Of a stretch of DNA of 34,437 bases, positions 1 to 8,189 are shown in pieces. Positions within the stretch are counted from its first letter, which is position 1; each line of letters starts with the position of its first letter. The position numbers and the translations under genes were made by a program. Location: positions 1 through 34,437 of the forward strand of contig JAURVK010000097.1 in assembly GCA_030655535.1 (NCBI GenBank), given 5' to 3'. This DNA is from Methylobacter sp. (GTDB lineage Bacteria > Pseudomonadota > Gammaproteobacteria > Methylococcales > Methylomonadaceae). The notes beneath the pieces were generated by a model. It was given only the letters and a program-made list of their open reading frames with translations, was not told the DNA's origin and did not search any database.

Positions 1-19
1 GCCGTTGCCGCCGTAAGAC

Positions 20-46
20 AATCCCAACCTGAATTTGGGATTTTTT
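20..46 (+). terminator. Hairpin with T-run, probable terminator of an upstream gene
   Basis: An 8-bp inverted repeat (AATCCCAA at 20-27 and TTGGGATT at 35-42) is closed by a short loop and runs into six T residues at 41-46. This is the layout of a rho-independent terminator for a plus-strand gene lying to the left of the window. No such gene is visible, so the assignment rests on structure alone. Confidence 0.45.
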
Positions 47-49
47 CCC

Positions 50-120
50 GTGGGAGTTTCTGTGGGCGCGACGCCTACGTCGCTACTAGAACCCAATCGC
101 GACGTCGGCGTCGCTCCCAC
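50..120. repeat. REP-like palindromic element
   Basis: The outer arms GTGGGAG (50-56) and CTCCCAC (114-120) enclose a 16-bp inner inverted repeat, 68-83 against 99-114, with one mismatch. The composition and the GTGGGAG head resemble REP elements of gammaproteobacteria. It lies directly before the restriction-modification remnant, so it may have entered the decayed locus. Confidence 0.6.
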
Positions 121-507
121 AACCACAAATACCGTGCCTGAATTTAACCGCAAAACTAACAAAACCCTGGTACTGGCCGATTCTTCCAACAAACTCACCG
201 GCGCGACGACGCTGAAAAAAGCCATTGCCCAGCGCGATACGCTGATGGGCGGCTGGGATAAAGTCATCGTATTGGGCTGGAATTTCGAGCCGTCCATCGG
301 TCATGACATTCAGGCCTTGAACGATCCGCGTCTGGAAGTGCTGGTCATTCCGTCGGATTTGCTGAACCGGCTGAAAAAGAAAGGCGGGCTGGATAAATTA
401 AAAGGCACGGCGTGATGAACGTTGAACCATTGGCACTCATTGAATACTGGGCGGTTGACCCTGATTACGATGGTCAATTATTCCGCTCGGTCTGGCAGGA
501 TTATCGC
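121..507 (+). pseudogene. Remnant of type III restriction-modification methyltransferase (Mod), C-terminal part
   Basis: Two overlapping frames together resemble the C-terminal end of a type III Mod DNA methyltransferase. The first piece (frame ending at 415) carries TGATTLKKAIAQRD, VIVLGWNFEPSIG and LEVLVIPSDLL. The second (from 412) carries LALIEYWAVDPDYDG and FRSVWQDYR. Family members are normally several hundred residues long. Here the catalytic DPPY and FxGxG motifs are absent, and the two pieces seem to abut after a deletion. The open frame of the first piece extends leftwards through the REP-like palindrome, which is not protein-coding in origin. I infer a non-functional remnant. The family assignment comes from remembered motif similarity and is not certain. 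Confidence 0.55.
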
Positions 508-1112
508 GTCGATGGCGCGGTGATGAATATCGCAGGTTATAACGACTTTCTGTCGCGCATGACGCGGCGTATTAGTCAGGCCTTAAGCCAGCCGCTGCCG
601 AAAGGCAACAAAATTGCCGCGCATCTGAGGTGAGCAAGTGCATTTATGAACGGTTGTCGTATCCTGCGCGTAACGGCGGGCTGGAAAAGGCGTCGATCGA
701 ATGGGCGAATGCCGATAGCAAGGTGTTGGCATTCTTTAAAATCAGCGAAACCCGCCATGATTTCGTCAGGCTGCGCTATGTGAAAGAAGATGGACTGCCC
801 GCATTCTATTCGACGGATTTTTTGCTGCGCACCGACAAGGCGGTTTATCTGGTCGAAACCAAGGCGCAAGGCCAAGTTTCATCGCCAAATGTGCAAAGAA
901 AGCTGAAAGTGGCGGCATGGTGCGACAGGATCAACACTTTGCCGGTAGAGGATCGGTCAAATCTGCCTTGGCATTATGTGTTGCTGGGCGAAAACGTATT
1001 TTGGGAATGGCGGAACAAAGGCGAGCGGCTGGCGGCGTTGTGTGATTTCGCCAAAATACGCAACACGACCTTGTCCGCATCACAAAATCGATTAGAGAGT
1101 AACCCAATGTGA
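508..1112 (+). pseudogene. Remnant of type III restriction endonuclease (Res), internal piece plus C-terminus
   Basis: The end of the frame closing at 633 (FLSRMTRRISQALSQPLPKG) looks like an internal piece of a type III Res subunit. The frame at 630-1112, opening with GTG, looks like its C-terminal nuclease region: YERLSYPARNGGLEKASIEW, YSTDFLLRTD, VYLVETKAQGQ and WHYVLLGENVFWEW. The D...ETK arrangement matches the PD-(D/E)xK nuclease core expected there. The helicase motifs (Walker A, DEAD-like box) are missing, and the two parts lie in different frames. This points to large internal deletions with a frameshift. Mod and Res pieces keep the order typical of type III operons. The 160-residue frame could still be translated, but restriction activity without the helicase part is unlikely. 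Confidence 0.6.
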
Positions 1113-1147
1113 ACATTGAGGAGTCCAAATCAAGTTTTGTACTCCAG

Positions 1148-1663
1148 TTAGTTCAGTAGCGGAGTAATAATTTCCGTTATTTGCTCTTTGGAAAACTCAC
1201 CCGGATGCCGGTGTATGATTTGCCCCTGCCGGTCGACAATAAGGGTATAGGGAACCGCATCGACATTATTGCCCAGTTGACGGGCCAGGGCGATGCCGTT
1301 GTCACCGCCCAATAAAATCGGATAATTGACTTTGGTGGCGGCGATATACTCGGCGACCGGTTCCTTGTCCTCTAAAGCAATGCCGATGAACTGCACACTT
1401 TTGTCGGCATATTGCTGCTGCAAGGCGACAAAGTTGGGAATTTCTTTTCGGCAAGGCGGGCACCAGGTCGCCCAGAAGTTGATCACCAATATCTTGCCCC
1501 GCCATTCGGAAATATTGTGCTGATGGCCGGATAAATCAGGCAGATTGAACTCGGGTAAAGGGCTAGGACTGATTTTTTCAGCGGGTGGGAAAAAATGCCG
1601 TGCGCTCATGCCAAAACTCAGCGCAATAAGCGCAGCAATAATAATCAGGGCTGTTTGCTTCAT
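1148..1663 (-). CDS. TlpA-like membrane-anchored thioredoxin-fold protein
   Basis: The 171-residue protein has an N-terminal hydrophobic anchor (about residues 4-19) followed by a TlpA/ResA-type thioredoxin fold facing the periplasm. The active site is WATWCPPC with cysteines 68 and 71, and a cis-proline lies in VDAVPYT. Such proteins reduce or isomerise periplasmic disulfides, often for cytochrome c or copper-protein maturation. The start overlaps the stop of dsbD in an ATGA junction, so it is probably translationally coupled. DsbD is the usual electron donor for this family, which makes a functional pair likely. The precise substrate cannot be read from the sequence. Confidence 0.85.
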   Translation of the reverse strand: MKQTALIIIAALIALSFGMSARHFFPPAEKISPSPLPEFNLPDLSGHQHNISEWRGKILVINFWATWCPPCRKEIPNFVALQQQYADKSVQFIGIALEDKEPVAEYIAATKVNYPILLGGDNGIALARQLGNNVDAVPYTLIVDRQGQIIHRHPGEFSKEQITEIITPLLN

Positions 1664-3885
1664 GATTTGAACCGTTGCAGTGACTTGATAAAGGTTTCGG
1701 CATCCTGATAACCGATGATCCGGTGGGCGGTTTTTTCCTGGCTGTCTAAACCGAAAAACAAAATGGCCGGCGGCCCGATCAGCTTGAATTTTGTCAGCAG
1801 GGCCTTATCGTCATCCGAATTTTTAGTGACATCGACTTGCAGCAGGACGTAGCCTTTGAGCGCCTGTTTAACGCGCGGATCGGCAAAGGTATAGGCTTCC
1901 ATTTCCTTGCACGAGATGCACCAGTCGGCGTAAAAATCCAGCATGACCGGTTGATGATTGGCGGCGGCCTGATTGATTCGGGCTTCCAGTTCTGCCGAGG
2001 CGACTCTTTCAAAACTAATGCCCGGTTCTGCGGCTTGCGCGGTAGTCAAACCGAGTCCTTGCAGTGGCTTTAGCGGATTGCTGTTGCCCAGGCTAAAGCC
2101 GATCAACAGTAACAATCCGTAAGCCAGCATCATCATACCTAAGCCTTTCCACAACTTGCGCCAGCCGGAACTGTTTTCGGGTAGCGGATCGACGGCGCTG
2201 AGGTAAATAGCCGGAAATATCAACAGCATCGCCCACAAGATCATAATCACCTCGCCCGGCAAAATGCGGCTAAGCATCCACACCGCGACCGCCAGCATGA
2301 TGACGCCGAATACCGCTTTGGTGGAATTAAGCCAGTTTCCGGCCTTGGGTAACAGTTTCCCGGCGGACGCGCCCAGTAACAATAGCGGTACGCCCATACC
2401 CAATCCCAACATAAATAAGGCGCTGCCGCCTAATACGGCATCGCCGGTCTGACCGATAAAAATCAGCGCACCCGCCAACGGCGCGGCGACGCAGGGGCCG
2501 ACGATCAGCGACGACAGCGCGCCCATGATAGCTGCGCCCCAGAGTGAACCGTCACGGTGTATTTCGCTGGAATTGTGCAGTTTGGCCTGAAGCGATTTTG
2601 GCAGTTCCAGATGATAAAAGCCGAACATCGACAGGGACAGCAACACAAAAATGCCACTGAACAGGCCGATAATCCAGGGCTGCTGGAAAGCGGTTTGCAG
2701 GTTGCTGCCGAACAACGCGGCGAGTATGCCGAACGCCGTGTAGGTCAGCGCCGAGGCCAGCACGTAACTGAGCGATAGCATAAACGCCCGGCCGGTGGTA
2801 ATCCGATTGCCGTGACCGACGATAATGCCCGATAAGATCGGAATCATCGGAAAAATGCACGGGGTTAGCGATAACAACAAGCCGAAGCCGAAAAAGCTGA
2901 GCAAGGTTACCGACAAACTGTCCTTGTGCAAAGATTGTACGATTTGATCTTGTTCGGAAAGCTCCTGCGCTTCAGGTTGTTGAGTTGGCGGTTGTAGCGC
3001 AACGGGTAAGGCCAAGTCGATGTTTTTGCTCATCGGCGGATAGCAAACGCCGCGGTCGGCGCAGCCTTGATATTTTGCCTGTAGGGTAAGGGTTTGCGCC
3101 GACGTGCCGGAACGGATAAGCGGCAGGTCGAAGCCGAGTTCGTTGTGAAAGGTTTCAACCAGGCCGAAGGCTTCATCCTGTTTGGGTGCGCCTCGAGGGA
3201 TGTCGTAAGTTCCCAGATTCACACCCTCGGCGTTAAGCAGTTCGAACTGGATTTTTTCCCGATACAGGTAATAACCGTCGGCAATATGCCAGTTAACATG
3301 CAGGGTGTGATCGTCTTTGACCGCTGCAAAAAACTCGAAAGCCTGGTCCGGGGGCAGTAGCTCATCTTCAAACAAATTCAGCTTTAAGTTTTGAGCTCCT
3401 TTTAGCAGCCGCTTAATCGGATCGGCTTTGGCAGCCGACGCGGGCAGCTTCAGATCGAACGTAGTTTTCTGCGGCGGATAGCAAATGCCCTGATCGGCGC
3501 AGCCTTGATATTGCACCATCAGTTGCAGCGAAGATGCGCCGTTTTCGACGCTTAAGGCAATCGGGATGTTCAGGGCATTGCGGTAAATAACCATATCGCC
3601 GAAGTTTTCGTCATGGTGAGTTTGTCCGGCCGGAAAATCGGGATCGCCCAAGCGGATTTGCTGGGTTTTGGACTCAAAACGCATTTTGTCGCGGTAAAGA
3701 TAATAACCGTCGGCAATGTCCCAGGAAATTTCAATACTATCGGCTGCAAGCGCTTTGGCAGAAACCTTAAAGGCCTGGTCGGGCGGCAGAAATTCGTCGG
3801 CGCCTAAGGCAAAGGCCGGTCGGCTAAGCAGCGACAGTAAGCAGAGAAAAATTATTTTTTTGAAGAATGGCATGAATCTATCCAA
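1660..3885 (-). CDS. dsbD: Thiol:disulfide interchange protein DsbD with duplicated N-terminal domain
   Basis: DsbD passes electrons from cytoplasmic thioredoxin across the inner membrane to periplasmic thiol proteins. A signal peptide (about 1-26) is followed by two similar nDsbD domains, about 30-148 and 174-295. Each starts with LLPPDQAF or FLPPDQAF and each keeps a CADxGxCYPP motif (Cys129/Cys135 and Cys275/Cys281). The polytopic membrane domain (about 325-600) has its redox cysteines at 343 (LTPCIFP) and 465 (VGPCVAAP). The C-terminal thioredoxin domain has CISC at 656-659. At 741 residues it is well above the roughly 565 of the E. coli protein, and the difference is the extra N-terminal domain. 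It lies between cutA and tlpA with overlapping ends. A Met at residue 5 is an alternative start. Confidence 0.93.
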   Translation of the reverse strand: MDRFMPFFKKIIFLCLLSLLSRPAFALGADEFLPPDQAFKVSAKALAADSIEISWDIADGYYLYRDKMRFESKTQQIRLGDPDFPAGQTHHDENFGDMVIYRNALNIPIALSVENGASSLQLMVQYQGCADQGICYPPQKTTFDLKLPASAAKADPIKRLLKGAQNLKLNLFEDELLPPDQAFEFFAAVKDDHTLHVNWHIADGYYLYREKIQFELLNAEGVNLGTYDIPRGAPKQDEAFGLVETFHNELGFDLPLIRSGTSAQTLTLQAKYQGCADRGVCYPPMSKNIDLALPVALQPPTQQPEAQELSEQDQIVQSLHKDSLSVTLLSFFGFGLLLSLTPCIFPMIPILSGIIVGHGNRITTGRAFMLSLSYVLASALTYTAFGILAALFGSNLQTAFQQPWIIGLFSGIFVLLSLSMFGFYHLELPKSLQAKLHNSSEIHRDGSLWGAAIMGALSSLIVGPCVAAPLAGALIFIGQTGDAVLGGSALFMLGLGMGVPLLLLGASAGKLLPKAGNWLNSTKAVFGVIMLAVAVWMLSRILPGEVIMILWAMLLIFPAIYLSAVDPLPENSSGWRKLWKGLGMMMLAYGLLLLIGFSLGNSNPLKPLQGLGLTTAQAAEPGISFERVASAELEARINQAAANHQPVMLDFYADWCISCKEMEAYTFADPRVKQALKGYVLLQVDVTKNSDDDKALLTKFKLIGPPAILFFGLDSQEKTAHRIIGYQDAETFIKSLQRFKS

Positions 3886-4193
3886 TGCAGATATTCAGGT
3901 AATCCGCGCTCAATAGGCACGGCAATTATTTCAGGTAGATCGTAAGGGTGATGATTGCGCAAAGTGGTTTCAATAGTCTGATAGTGGTCTTTATGCGCCT
4001 TAATCAGCAGCAGATGTTCCTGGGCGGATTCGATTTGCCCCTCCCATTTATACAGGGAGGTAATGCCGGGCAAGATGTTGACGCAGGCGGCAATATCGCC
4101 TTCAACCAGCAGTCGGGCTATTTTTTCTGCCGTGTCTTTATCCGGGCAAGTGCAGAAGATGATTAGGTGGTTAGCAGGCATATTACCAGTCAT
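3852..4193 (-). CDS. cutA: CutA1 divalent-cation tolerance protein
   Basis: The 113-residue protein has the compact trimeric CutA fold signature. Seen are IIFCTCPDKDTAEKIARLL near the N-terminus, the central AACVNILPGITSLYKWEGQI and the late HPYDLPEIIAVPI segment. CutA is a small, very stable cytoplasmic trimer linked to copper and other divalent-cation tolerance, although its biochemical role is unsettled. The 3' end overlaps the start of dsbD by 34 bp, so the two are probably co-transcribed and coupled. The cutA-dsbD pairing is also found in enterobacteria. The start at 4193 adds about five residues; a Met four codons later is an alternative. Confidence 0.93.
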   Translation of the reverse strand: MTGNMPANHLIIFCTCPDKDTAEKIARLLVEGDIAACVNILPGITSLYKWEGQIESAQEHLLLIKAHKDHYQTIETTLRNHHPYDLPEIIAVPIERGLPEYLHWIDSCHSSKK

Positions 4194-4285
4194 TAGAAAC
4201 GGGTGCGTCAGATATTATCCTAGAAATTAACCGAAATTGCCCTTATATTGTAACGATGACGATGATTACAACAAGAGAACTTTAG

Positions 4286-4723
4286 ATGAAAATTTTTCAA
4301 ATACTATTTCTGGTCGTGCTGATTATTCCTTTTGCAGAAATTTATTTATTGCTACAGATAGGCGGAATTGTTGGTGCATTTCCGACCGTTTTGCTGGTGG
4401 TGTTTACCGCCGCATTGGGGGCTTGGCTATTGAGGCAACAAGGCTTTGCAACTTTTCAGCGGTTTCAGGAAAATTTGGCGCAAGGTGTGATTCCCGCTTA
4501 TGAAATGGTTGAAGGGCCTATTATTCTGGTAGGCGGGGCATTATTGTTAACACCGGGTTTTATTACCGACTTGATCGGCTTCGCCTGTTTAATTCCGCAG
4601 TCACGCAAAAAAATCGCCCAATATGTGATTGAAAATTATCTGGTTCAAGCGGGTGCGCATTTTCAGCAGGAAAAAGCGGCTGAAAATAACGTTTTGGAAG
4701 GTGAGTTTCGTAAAGAAGAGTAG
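4286..4723 (+). CDS. fxsA: FxsA family inner-membrane protein
   Basis: The 145-residue protein has the FxsA pattern: an N-terminal membrane helix with IIPFAEIYLLLQIG, a second helix (TVLLVVFTAALGAWLLRQQG) and a third region (IILVGGALLLTPGFITDLIG) with the conserved LTPGFITD motif. The charged C-terminus is probably cytoplasmic. FxsA is known in E. coli mainly because its overproduction relieves phage T7 exclusion by the F plasmid; its normal role is unknown. An AAGAGA ribosome site lies just upstream of the ATG. It diverges from cutA and converges with the DUF2892 gene, and appears to be transcribed alone. Confidence 0.9.
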   Translation: MKIFQILFLVVLIIPFAEIYLLLQIGGIVGAFPTVLLVVFTAALGAWLLRQQGFATFQRFQENLAQGVIPAYEMVEGPIILVGGALLLTPGFITDLIGFACLIPQSRKKIAQYVIENYLVQAGAHFQQEKAAENNVLEGEFRKEE

Positions 4724-4745
4724 GAAGAGGTAAAAAATTTAAGGT

Positions 4746-4787
4746 AAAAGGCACAAGGCTAAATTCTAGTTTTTATCTTGTGCCTTT
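4746..4787. terminator. Hairpin between convergent genes, possible bidirectional terminator
   Basis: AAAAGGCACAAG (4746-4757) pairs with CTTGTGCCTTT (4777-4787) around an AT-rich loop. It sits between the convergent fxsA and DUF2892 genes. On the minus strand an A/T-rich tract follows. The T-tail on the plus strand is poor, so terminator function is likely but unproven. Confidence 0.55.
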
Positions 4788-4792
4788 GTAAC

Positions 4793-5020
4793 TTAGTCTT
4801 GTGTTTCGCAGGTATTTTTGTTCAGCCCTGAATATATCGGGCACCAGCCGGAATAACCGGTTGCAACAAGAGCCAGACCCACTAATAATAAAAGAACTTG
4901 ACCGCCGGAGATGAAAAGTGAAATAGCCAGAAGTGCAGATCCTGCATACAAACGGTATTTTTTTTCCTTCTCGCCAACATTGTGTTCAAATTTAAGCATA
5001 CGTTTAAAATCAAAATTCAT
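4793..5020 (-). CDS. Small DUF2892 (YgaP-like) membrane protein
   Basis: This 75-residue protein has a basic N-terminal segment, two closely spaced hydrophobic helices (about 27-40 and 42-56) and a short tail with two cysteines (GWCPIY and NTC). This is the layout of the DUF2892 family, which also occurs as the membrane module of the rhodanese YgaP. The N-terminal start MNFDFKRMLKFEHNVG fits other family members, which often open with a short amphipathic stretch. AGAGGA lies before the ATG on the minus strand. The function is unknown; the family is sometimes linked to sulfur or redox metabolism. It stands alone between convergent fxsA and divergent uvrD. Confidence 0.75.
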   Translation of the reverse strand: MNFDFKRMLKFEHNVGEKEKKYRLYAGSALLAISLFISGGQVLLLLVGLALVATGYSGWCPIYSGLNKNTCETQD

Positions 5021-5139
5021 CTTAAAATCCTCTGTGTGTCGTTATTATTATCATCATTAACAAAGCAACGGTTTAGTCTGTTATTACCTAACCGTACGCA
5101 ATATACACAGCTCCAAAAAATGTGCAAGCGAAAAAACTA

Positions 5140-7317
5140 ATGGATGTTACCTCAATAATAGATCCCCTCAATGATGCCCAGCGTCAGGCAGTTACCGCGC
5201 CATCCCAAGCCATGCTGGTTTTGGCCGGTGCCGGTAGCGGCAAGACCCGTGTTTTAGTGCATCGCATCGCCTGGCAGATTCAGGTGCTGGGCGTGTCTGC
5301 GCATGGTATTTTAGCAGTAACCTTTACCAATAAAGCGGCCAAGGAAATGCGCGGCAGGATTGAGGATTTGCTCAATATGTCCGCGCAATCGATGTGGATC
5401 GGTACTTTTCACGGCGTGGCGCACCGGTTGCTAAGACGCCATGCCAAACAGGCCAAATTGCCGGAAACGTTTCAGGTGATGGATTCCGGCGACCAGTTGC
5501 GGCTTATCAAGCGCCTGTTAAGCACGCTTAATCTCGATGCCGACAAGTGGCCGCCGCGCCAGGTGCAATGGCATATCAACGCGCAAAAAGACGAAGGCAT
5601 CAGAGCTAGGCATACCCTGGAGACCGGCGATTTGTATCAACGGCAAATGCTGATTATATATAAAGCCTATGAAGAACTGTGCGATCGCTCCGGCTTGGTG
5701 GATTTTGCCGAGTTGCTGCTGCGGGCGCATGAATTGTTGCGCGATAATCCCGATGTGCTGGAGCATTATCAGCAGCGTTTCAGGCAGGTTCATGTCGACG
5801 AGTTTCAAGATACCAACACCATACAATATGCCTGGTTGCGGTTGTTGACCGAGGGCAGGGACAATATTTTTGTGGTAGGCGACGACGATCAGTCCATTTA
5901 CGGCTGGCGCGGCGCGAAAATCGAGAATATCTACAGCTTTCAAAAACATTACCCGAATCATCAAGTCATCAAGCTGGAACAGAATTACCGCTCGACCGGC
6001 AATATCCTCAAAGCCGCCAACAAGGTGATCAGCGTCAATGACGGTCGCATGGGCAAGGAGCTGTGGACCGATGCCGGTGACGGCGATTTGATTTCCTTGT
6101 ATGCCGCATTCAACGAACAGGATGAAGCCCATTTTGTCGTCGAGCGGATCAGAGCCTGGGTCAATGAAGGCGGCCAACGTAAAGACGCCGCCATTCTTTA
6201 TCGATCCAACGCCCAATCCCGCCAGTTTGAAGAGCGCTTGATGACTACCGGCACACCGTACCGGGTTTACGGCGGATTACGTTTTTTTGAGCGGGCGGAA
6301 ATTAAAAACGCACTGGCCTATTTACGGTTGATGTCCAATCGCAATGACGATGCGTCGCTTGAACGGGTGATCAACACCCCGACGCGCGGCATAGGTGCCA
6401 AAACCATCGATGAAATTCGCAATATAGCGCGGGATCAAAGCCTTTCGTTATGGGCGGCGGCTATCGTGTTGATTAATCAGCGCACCTTGTCGGCAAGGGC
6501 GACCAATGCCTTGATAGGCTTTTTGGAGTTGATCAAACAGTTTGCAGGAGAAGCGGAAGGCACGGAGCTTTTTGAACAGGTCAAACTGGTGGTCGAAAAA
6601 AGCGGCCTGATTGAGCTGTATCAAAAGGACAAGGCCGACAAAGGCGAAGAAAAAGTAGAAAACCTGGAAGAACTGGTCAACGCGGCACGGCTTTTTGATA
6701 TCACCGCAATCGGAGATATCGAAGATGAAGAAAGTTTGGGCGAGCTGGATATGTTCCTGGCGCATGCAACACTGGAATCCGGTGAACTGCAAGGCGATGA
6801 TTTCGACGATTGCGTGCAGCTGATGACCCTGCATTCGGCCAAAGGGCTGGAGTTTAAGCAGGTGTTTCTGGTCGGTATGGAAGAAGGCTTGTTTCCGTCG
6901 CAACAGTCCGTCGACGATGTCGGGCGACTGGAAGAAGAGCGCCGGCTTTGCTATGTCGGCATCACCCGCGCCATGCAACAGTTGTATCTGACCTATGCCG
7001 AATCCAGGCGATTATACGGTCGGGAAACTTATCCCAGGCCGTCGCGTTTTCTGCGCGAAATTCCGGCTGAACATATCCAGGAAGTCAGGATGCGGGCCAC
7101 CGTGACTCGTCCGGTGACCTCGGTAAAACCGAAAGCGCAGTCGTTGCAAACGGAAGGGAAATACAAGCTGGGGCAACGCGTCAGTCATGCCAAATTCGGC
7201 GAAGGCGTGGTGCTGCAGATGGAGGGCGAAGGCGCCCAGGAAAGAGTGCAGATCAACTTCAAGCAAGTCGGTCTCAAGTGGCTGATACTGGCTTATGCGC
7301 AATTGGATGTGTTGTAA
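5140..7317 (+). CDS. uvrD: UvrD/Rep-type superfamily 1 DNA helicase (probable DNA helicase II)
   Basis: The protein has all SF1A helicase motifs in order: Q-motif LNDAQRQAV, Walker A AGAGSGKTR, motif Ia TFTNKAAKEM, motif II VDEFQDTN, motif III GDDDQSIYGWRGA, motif IV QNYRSTGNIL, motif V TLHSAKGLEF and motif VI EERRLCYVGITRA. The C-terminus carries the Tudor-like segment typical of UvrD (VSHAKFGEGVVLQ). UvrD unwinds DNA 3' to 5' in nucleotide-excision and mismatch repair. From the ATG at 5140 the length is 725 residues, close to E. coli UvrD. A GTG at 5122 would add six residues, but MDVTSIIDPLNDAQ matches the expected N-terminus better. It is probably monocistronic. Confidence 0.95.
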   Translation: MDVTSIIDPLNDAQRQAVTAPSQAMLVLAGAGSGKTRVLVHRIAWQIQVLGVSAHGILAVTFTNKAAKEMRGRIEDLLNMSAQSMWIGTFHGVAHRLLRRHAKQAKLPETFQVMDSGDQLRLIKRLLSTLNLDADKWPPRQVQWHINAQKDEGIRARHTLETGDLYQRQMLIIYKAYEELCDRSGLVDFAELLLRAHELLRDNPDVLEHYQQRFRQVHVDEFQDTNTIQYAWLRLLTEGRDNIFVVGDDDQSIYGWRGAKIENIYSFQKHYPNHQVIKLEQNYRSTGNILKAANKVISVNDGRMGKELWTDAGDGDLISLYAAFNEQDEAHFVVERIRAWVNEGGQRKDAAILYRSNAQSRQFEERLMTTGTPYRVYGGLRFFERAEIKNALAYLRLMSNRNDDASLERVINTPTRGIGAKTIDEIRNIARDQSLSLWAAAIVLINQRTLSARATNALIGFLELIKQFAGEAEGTELFEQVKLVVEKSGLIELYQKDKADKGEEKVENLEELVNAARLFDITAIGDIEDEESLGELDMFLAHATLESGELQGDDFDDCVQLMTLHSAKGLEFKQVFLVGMEEGLFPSQQSVDDVGRLEEERRLCYVGITRAMQQLYLTYAESRRLYGRETYPRPSRFLREIPAEHIQEVRMRATVTRPVTSVKPKAQSLQTEGKYKLGQRVSHAKFGEGVVLQMEGEGAQERVQINFKQVGLKWLILAYAQLDVL

Positions 7318-7332
7318 GGGGCTTCACTTAGC

Positions 7333-7401
7333 GTAGGGTGTGCCGTGCACAGCAAAGAGATATGATTAAGCCCCGGTTCAATCCCAAGCTGCTCACCCTA
7401 C
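7333..7401. repeat. Short inverted repeat between uvrD and the toxin-antitoxin pair
   Basis: GTAGGGTG at 7333-7340 pairs with CACCCTAC at 7394-7401 across a 53-bp spacer. It lies in the 117-bp gap before the antitoxin gene. It may be the outer stem of a small dispersed repeat or a weak transcription stop for uvrD. No second copy was found in the window. Confidence 0.3.
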
Positions 7402-7434
7402 TCCGCCTTTATCTTATGCATTTAGGAAAAAAAT

Positions 7435-7620
7435 ATGCAAACCGCTAAACAAGCTGCAAAGCAGATTATGGGTCATGTCTCTGATCAGGCAACGTGGGAC
7501 GACATCATGTATGAACTTTATGTCAAACAGAAAATTGAGAAAGGACTGAAGGCTGTTGATGAAGGCCGCGTTCTATCCAGCGAAGAGGCTAAAAGACGGC
7601 TCTTGGGCAATGAGGGTTAG
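7435..7620 (+). CDS. Small antitoxin of a ParE/RelE-type toxin-antitoxin pair
   Basis: This 61-residue acidic-to-neutral protein has an N-terminal helical part (KQAAKQIMGHVSDQATWDDIM) and the C-terminal sequence KGLKAVDEGRVLSSEEAKRRL. That C-terminal pattern is common in the small antitoxins found before ParE/RelE toxins. A good ribosome site, AGGAAAAAAAT, precedes the ATG. Its stop overlaps the start of the next gene (ATGAGGGTTAG), the usual coupling in these modules. It is expected to bind and inhibit the toxin and to repress its own promoter. The exact antitoxin subfamily is not clear. Confidence 0.75.
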   Translation: MQTAKQAAKQIMGHVSDQATWDDIMYELYVKQKIEKGLKAVDEGRVLSSEEAKRRLLGNEG

Positions 7621-7909
7621 CTGGACAGAACCGGCATTAGAAGATTTAGAAGCAATTCAGGCTTATATCGCCAAAGACTCCAGCTTTTATGCCCGACAAT
7701 TTATTGAGCGTATTTTTGATGCCGCTACAAAATTGGAAACTTTTCCCAAAATAGGTCGAAGAGTGCCGGAAGCCGAAGAAAGAGCCGATGTCAGGGAATT
7801 GATTTTTCAAGGCTACCGCATTATCTACCTGATCCAGCCAGAGAACATCGCTATCACCGTCATCCATGGCAGCCGGTATTTAGCGGGGATGGGAGATAAA
7901 CCTTGGTAG
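7610..7909 (+). CDS. ParE/RelE superfamily toxin
   Basis: The 99-residue protein shows the ParE/RelE fold pattern: WTEPALEDLEAIQAYI at the start, then ARQFIERIFDAATKLETFP, a central GRRVPE segment, VRELIFQGYRIIYLI and a late ITVIHGSR. ParE-branch members poison DNA gyrase, while RelE-branch members cut mRNA on ribosomes; the first part looks more ParE-like. The start was placed at 7610, where the ATG overlaps the antitoxin stop, rather than at an in-frame start 54 bases upstream that lies inside the antitoxin gene. The length and key segments look complete, so the module may be active. Confidence 0.85.
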   Translation: MRVSWTEPALEDLEAIQAYIAKDSSFYARQFIERIFDAATKLETFPKIGRRVPEAEERADVRELIFQGYRIIYLIQPENIAITVIHGSRYLAGMGDKPW

Positions 7910-7960
7910 CTCAACAAAAGCGAGGATAAGATTAAATAGGTGTTGCAGGCTCAGGGCGAA

Positions 7961-7994
7961 CGGGATTTTGAAGTACTCAACTGCGGTTTTTAGG
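7961..7994 (+). repeat. Dispersed 34-bp repeat, copy 1
   Basis: This 34-bp sequence begins CGGGATTTTG and ends CAACTGCGGTTTTTAGG. It matches the reverse complement of 15145-15178 at 30 of 34 positions, with the differences clustered in the middle. It lies in the 280-bp gap between the toxin and the aldolase gene. The rest of the gap shows no gene; TATAAT at 8090-8095 may be a -10 element for fba but has no convincing -35 partner. Confidence 0.6.
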
Positions 7995-8189
7995 TTGAAG
8001 CGAATTGCCGGCGATAGTTTTACATCCCATATATGGTATGGCGACTATGGGGGATTGGTGCAACAGTAGCCTAATATATGAACACACTTTATAATAGTCG
8101 ACAGACCGCATTGGGCTGTGGGTATCCGCAACCGCAATGACTTTCGGCTTGATCACCCTCAACGTAACAGATTGAAACAGGAACCCTTA

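Noticed and set aside
1121-1145. Hairpin GGAGT...ACTCC downstream of tlpA
   Set aside because: Short stem without a T-run in either direction, so it was not listed as a terminator.
5518-6216. Long minus-strand frame of 232 codons inside uvrD
   Set aside because: It lies wholly antisense to conserved helicase motifs and has no recognisable domain; it is a by-product of codon bias in uvrD.
6448-6978. Second long antisense frame in uvrD
   Set aside because: Antisense to motifs V and VI of the helicase, rich in His/Gln/Phe as expected from reverse reading, with no family match.
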